Assembly: GCA_030549775.1 (NCBI GenBank) | Contig: CM060174.1 | Coordinates: 28,152,117 to 28,216,116 of the forward strand | Source of the DNA: Tamarix chinensis | Lineage: Eukaryota > Streptophyta > Magnoliopsida > Caryophyllales > Tamaricaceae | Direction: 5' to 3' | Length of the DNA: 64,000 nucleotides | Part shown: positions 60,087 through 64,000 of the stretch, piece by piece | Layout of the letters: each line of letters begins with the position of its first letter | How positions within the stretch are numbered: position 1 is the first letter of the stretch | The notes under the pieces: model-generated | Databases searched by the model: none | What the model saw: the letters and a program-made list of their open reading frames with translations, nothing else | What the model was told of the DNA's origin: nothing | Position numbers and translations under genes: made by a program

Positions 60087-60568
60087 TCAGATAAGCTCCA
60101 ATTCGAGTTAATAGGTAGTGGGGAGGTGGTTTGGTAGGTGCTTGCCAATGATCTTGGCATAGCAAGTACACATGAATAGTAGGATGAATCTTAAGTGATT
60201 TTATCAAGTGTGCGGTTATACATGTCTTGCAACATCATATGGTCTAAAGAAATGGGGATTTTTTTTTCAAATACCCTTTCTGCTAAAGACTATTGATGAT
60301 AACGCTGAAGTCTCATGAATACATGATTGCCAATATTGAATTGAACCTCCCTTCTTTATGTTTTTTCATTCTATTGTACTTTCAATAAGCTGTGTTTGTG
60401 AATTTCAAGCATGTAATCTTGGGTAAGAAATTGCTCTTCAAGTTCTACAATTTGAGTCTCACCTAGAAAATAAGAATGTAGAGGAGGATGCTTGCCATAG
60501 ACAACTTTAAGGGGTGTGATGCCCAAAGATGTGTGTAACTCAAAAAGCTGAACTAAAAATGCCGTCAA

Positions 60569-61485
60569 CTATTGCTGTAACTATTGAATACATTATAAGC
60601 TACAACTGTTGCTTTTATCCATCCAATTCAGTGTCTCACTTGTTGAATTATGCCTATTTTTCTTCCAGAATTTTGATGCACAAATACTTGATTGGTAGCT
60701 ATTTTATTCCTTAAAATTTTGTACCTAATTAAGCTATGTGAAGTAGACAAAAATGCATCCGATGCTGTTGTGGTTGTTTGTTGATTTCTGTAATTGTGAT
60801 CATAATAAAGAGTATAAATTTTAGTTGAGATTATAATTATTATAATTAGTTGAATCTTACATTATAATTGAAATATGGTTAATAACTATAGCAATTATAT
60901 TAAATGGATAAGAAATATGAGAAAGAGAAGTACTTGAGAACACTTATGTATGAACACTTTGTTTGATATGCTATCTTCTATTAGAAATTATTTTTCAATT
61001 TACATGTTCTTATTTCTCTTAAATATGAAAAAATAGTTAGAGGGTAATGAGGGAAGTTTGAGTAAGGGAAAGAAGGTAATAAAGTTGAGGGAAAAAAATG
61101 GGAAATTGATGAACCAAATGCCTTATGTACAAATGCAGAGGAGTTACAAGAGGTGAAGTTGTTATAGGGGCCAAGAAAGGATAGAGGCATTTCAAAAATG
61201 AAAAGAAAATGGGGATAACTAAGAAATTGGAGGAGATGGATGTTAAAGAGGTTGAAGAGCCAAGAAAAATAGAGTAGGAGTTAAGGAAATGAGGGGATTA
61301 AATGCTAAAAGTATGACTCAATACAATGTTGTTGATGAGCCAATGGAAGAAACCACTCAATATTTCTACCAACTCTACTCTCCTCAATTAGGTTCTTTCT
61401 TTGTTATGCTAATTCCATTGATGTTGTTGATGAATCAGTGTTGAATCCATTTTTTGTTATTTAATCTTTGTTCTTTTTTTGATAG
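60569..61485. other. Region between the chromovirus remnant and the Harbinger transposase
   Basis: The first part (to about 60,700) may be further degraded chromovirus pol on the minus strand. The remainder is AT-rich and intron-like. No intact frame is present. The pyrimidine tract and TAG directly before 61,486 look like a splice acceptor for the transposase pseudogene. Confidence 0.4.
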
Positions 61486-62820
61486 ATGGATAATGATGAT
61501 GATATTCTTGCCGTGTTCTACTTTATAGTACTTAATTGGTTTTTTTGGTGGAAACTTATTGGTATTTGGACGATAGTGGCATGGTAGATGATAATCATAT
61601 TTATAAAGAATCTAGAGAAGTGATATTTTTTGTAAGAGATGTGTTGATGAATAGAGTCATATGTTGAGATATGATTCATATGGGTCCTGAGGCATTTTAT
61701 GAATTTTCTGGGTTTTTAGTGAATCATGGTGGCTTGCAATCAACTAATGGGTTAATATCAAAGAGCAAGTTGCTTTATTTTTGTACATTTTAGGGCATGT
61801 CACAACAAATAGGGAGGTATAAAGAGTGATTGGTAGGTTTGTAAAAGTTATTAGTCATCATTTCCATAATTTCTTAAGACCTTTTTATCAAATTAGAGGA
61901 TATGTTTATTAAACAACTAGATGAATCATCAACACCCATAGAGATTCTAGACAAACCCAAGTTCTATCCTTATTTTAAGGTGCCTATTATGAAATTTTCT
62001 TTCTTTTTAGTTAATAAATAATTTAGTTAGATTATTAGTAATGTAGTATTTATTTTCAGGATTGTGTAGGAGCAATAGACAGAACCTATCTTCGAGTAAA
62101 AGTTTTTACATCGAATGCTCCTAAATACCGAGGAAAAAAAGATTACACCACACAAAATGTACTAGTGGCTTGTATATTTGACCTAAAATCTTCTTATGTT
62201 CTAGCTGGTTGGGATGGAATAGCATCTGATGCTCGAATACTAAAAGATGCATTAAGATGACAATGTGGCCTTAAAATCCCACATCGTAACTACATTGCCA
62301 TACTTACCAAATACATTTTACTTAATTTATTGAAATTTGTCTAATATTTTAGCCTTTTTACAGGTAAATATTATCTTGGTGATGTAGGTTTCCTATAATG
62401 AGTGGCTTAATTCCACCTTATAGAGGAGTTCGATATCATTTGAAAGAGTACTTGCATAATCCACCTAGGTCTTCGCAAGAGCTATTTAACTTGCGTCATT
62501 CTTCTTTAAGAAATGCAATTGAAAGAATTTTTGTTGTTGTAAAACAATTTTTTTCAATTATGGCAAGTGTAAATGAACCCTATTATGGTGTATATATACA
62601 TACATGGATTATATTAGCATGTTGTATTATGCATAACTTTCTAATTGGTGTTGATATGAATGAAGCTATAATTAGAGAGGTGGGTTAAGAACTTGCCAAT
62701 GGCGATGATGGAGAGTGAGAAAATAGGTTTGATAATCTTATAGAAGAAGGAGATACTGCTAGAGAAGAGTTTATAAGGAATTCGATAGCGGTGGTGATGT
62801 GGAGAGATTATAGCCTATAA
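61486..62820 (+). pseudogene. PIF/Harbinger DDE transposase pseudogene
   Basis: The sequence encodes a degraded plant PIF/Harbinger transposase, which would cut and move the element's DNA. The first catalytic Asp lies in DCVGAIDRTYL (62,078-62,080), the second in GIASDARIL (62,228-62,230) and the Glu in RNAIERIF (62,521-62,523). All three are kept, though the usual Gly after the first Asp is Arg. [13 protein letters not shown] and CCIMHNFL are also typical of the family. Two small GT-AG introns seem present, 61,980-62,059 and 62,286-62,363. Damage: several stops and frame changes before 61,890, an in-frame TGA at 62,258, a one-base loss near 62,393 and two stops near 62,685-62,720. It starts after a TAG acceptor-like site and ends with TAA at 62,818. 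It cannot make an active protein. Confidence 0.85.
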
Positions 62821-63037
62821 GCATTTTTTTTGAGTTATGTAATTTGAAAAAATGTACTATTTCATGTGTACTAAATTGTGAGACTTTGTTGTTTTGGTAC
62901 AATATGTTGTATTCTACTTTGAACATGCTATGAAACATATGTCTTTTTTTTTTGGAGATCAATGCTTTGTTTTAAATGTGGCTTGATTATTTGCATACCT
63001 ATCATATTTGTCATCCTTTTTTTTAGTAGATTCAACT

Positions 63038-64000
63038 ATGCCTCCTCATCAAGTTGAGAGAAAAATTTGGACAAGTGAGATGGATGGAGTTCTTTTTATT
63101 GCTTTGCTACATAAGATGTGTATAGGTAATCATCCTGGTGGTACATTTACTATAGTAGCTTATAGTTTCGTATTAATAGAGCTTGAAGAAAAGTTTTCTA
63201 ACTCCTGATGGAACATGGACTGATTTCATAACAGGATAAAATATTTGAAGGGAAATTTTTTTGAATGTTATGACATATTTCAGAATGTTTCACAAAGTGG
63301 GTGGGATTAAAATCCCACCACTTAAATATGGGATCTCAAAGAGGAAGTGTGGAATAAACTAATTGAGGTGTATATAATGTCAATATGATGGAATTATTAA
63401 TTTTTTTTGCATAAGGTTTTATTCTTTTGTATATGGTGTTCATAATCTATATTTGTTAAGTGTTATGACTTAATTCACTTTGTTGTTTGTTTGTCATAGA
63501 GCAATCCAAAGGCTATAGAGTGGAAGGGTAAAACAGTTCCCTTCTATGAAAAATTGGAACAACTATTTTCTAAAGAAAGGGTAACTCGAGATAATGCTAT
63601 AATTGCTGTTGAAGTAAGAGAAAGGATAAGGGAAGCTGTAGGAAAACATGGAGTGTCTAGTAGCATGATTCAAGATACTGTAGCATGATTCGAGATATTG
63701 CCATTATTGTCTCACAAGACGAAGTTCACATTGAGGGGTTTAGTTCATTTGGTATTGATTCTAGGGCTCCACCTCATTCTAATCAAGATTATGGTTCAGA
63801 TGCTAGTAATGCAAGTGTATCACAAGCAGGTGCGAGTCATGGAAAAGCTACAAGGGTAAGAGGAAAATGGATACATTTATTACAGTATGTTCTGATATGT
63901 TAAGTGGATAGGTAGAGAAGTTTTCCACTATTATGGACAAATGCTCACGTGTTGATCCCGTTGAGGCTATTAAGTGTGTTGAGGAGCTTAACTTCAATCC
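63038..64000 (+). pseudogene. Myb/SANT-like accessory protein pseudogene of the Harbinger element, partial
   Basis: PIF/Harbinger elements carry a second gene for a Myb/SANT-like DNA-binding protein that assists transposition. Here ATG at 63,038 opens MPPHQVERKIWTSEMDGVLF, with the start of the Myb/SANT-like helix region and GGTFT typical of it. A stop and frame loss follow at about 63,190-63,240. An acceptor-like TTTGTCATAG before 63,499 precedes NPKAIEWKGKTVPFYEKLEQ, the usual segment after the Myb domain. A 20-bp tandem duplication at 63,661-63,700 then shifts the frame. The gene runs off the window end. It has the same orientation as the transposase, 218 bp away. Confidence 0.75.
63661..63700. 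repeat. 20-bp tandem duplication in the Myb/SANT-like pseudogene
   Basis: TAGCATGATTCAAGATACTG is followed at once by TAGCATGATTCGAGATATTG, two mismatches in 20. Because 20 is not a multiple of three, it ends the upstream frame at TGA within the second copy while the downstream frame continues from that copy. Confidence 0.9.

Larger units (their letters stand above)
56280..60568 (-). pseudogene. Chromovirus (Ty3/gypsy) pol 3' remnant, split by a solo LTR
   Basis: On the minus strand, 60,568-60,092 encodes the end of a retrotransposon integrase. HTSLGITPLKVVYGKHPP at about 60,533-60,480 is the conserved stretch between catalytic core and tail, and VQFNIGNHVFMRLQRY at about 60,350-60,300 is the start of the GPY/F module. 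The frame has several stop codons. After the solo LTR (56,572-60,086) the reading resumes at 56,566 with chromodomain-like HPTQEASRENYDL (about 56,497-56,460) and ends near LEDNASFREGV (about 56,420). This order (integrase tail, GPY/F, chromodomain) identifies a chromovirus. The rest of gag and pol was not found in the window. The fragment is dead. Confidence 0.82.

Noticed and set aside
62398..62688. A separate small gene of 96 residues
   Set aside because: It is the C-terminal part of the Harbinger transposase pseudogene, set off by a one-base frameshift near 62,393.

Overview
The window is a piece of a flowering-plant nuclear genome. It is AT-rich, holds one spliced gene of a plant-specific family (Alfin-like PHD finger), and is otherwise almost entirely plant transposable elements: Ty3/gypsy and Ty1/copia LTRs, hAT-like and Stowaway-like miniature elements, and a decayed PIF/Harbinger transposon. 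The species cannot be named from what is seen.

Layout. 1-5,089: old repeat debris with no coding signal. 5,090-9,912: a solo gypsy-type LTR with a perfect 5-bp target duplication (TTAGG). 9,918-11,760: fragment of a second LTR family (family 1). 12,334-21,510: the only intact gene, on the minus strand, five exons, 250 residues, with a 6.7-kb third intron. 21,511-24,517: AT-rich upstream and intergenic DNA with long TA and CT tracts. 24,518-46,673: a nest of LTRs inserted into LTRs, five levels deep, whose order is fixed by matching target duplications (CCATT, ATAAG, ATGGA, ATATC). 46,674-53,777: further LTR copies, one carrying a hAT-like miniature element. 53,785 to the end: probably one very degraded PIF/Harbinger element (DDE transposase pseudogene followed by a Myb/SANT-like pseudogene). 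It has been invaded by a chromovirus fragment, which is itself split by a solo LTR (56,572-60,086, target duplication TCAGA).

The Alfin-like protein is expected to be a nuclear reader of histone H3 trimethylated on lysine 4. No other cellular gene could be supported. Apart from two pol-derived remnants, no internal retroelement coding sequence survives. The LTRs are mostly solo, which suggests frequent LTR-LTR recombination. Two related gypsy-type LTR groups are called here family 1 (about 3.4 kb) and family 2 (3-4.8 kb). Both start and end with TG...CA around a TGTAAYACCC-like terminus. Where TATA boxes can be read, most copies face leftward.

I looked for a new biological system and found none. 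The most unusual items are the deep dated nest, a run of palindromic primer-binding-site-like sequences beside an LTR end (36,763-37,041), a 20-bp duplication that breaks the Harbinger accessory gene, and tandem arrays inside the transcribed part of the LTRs.
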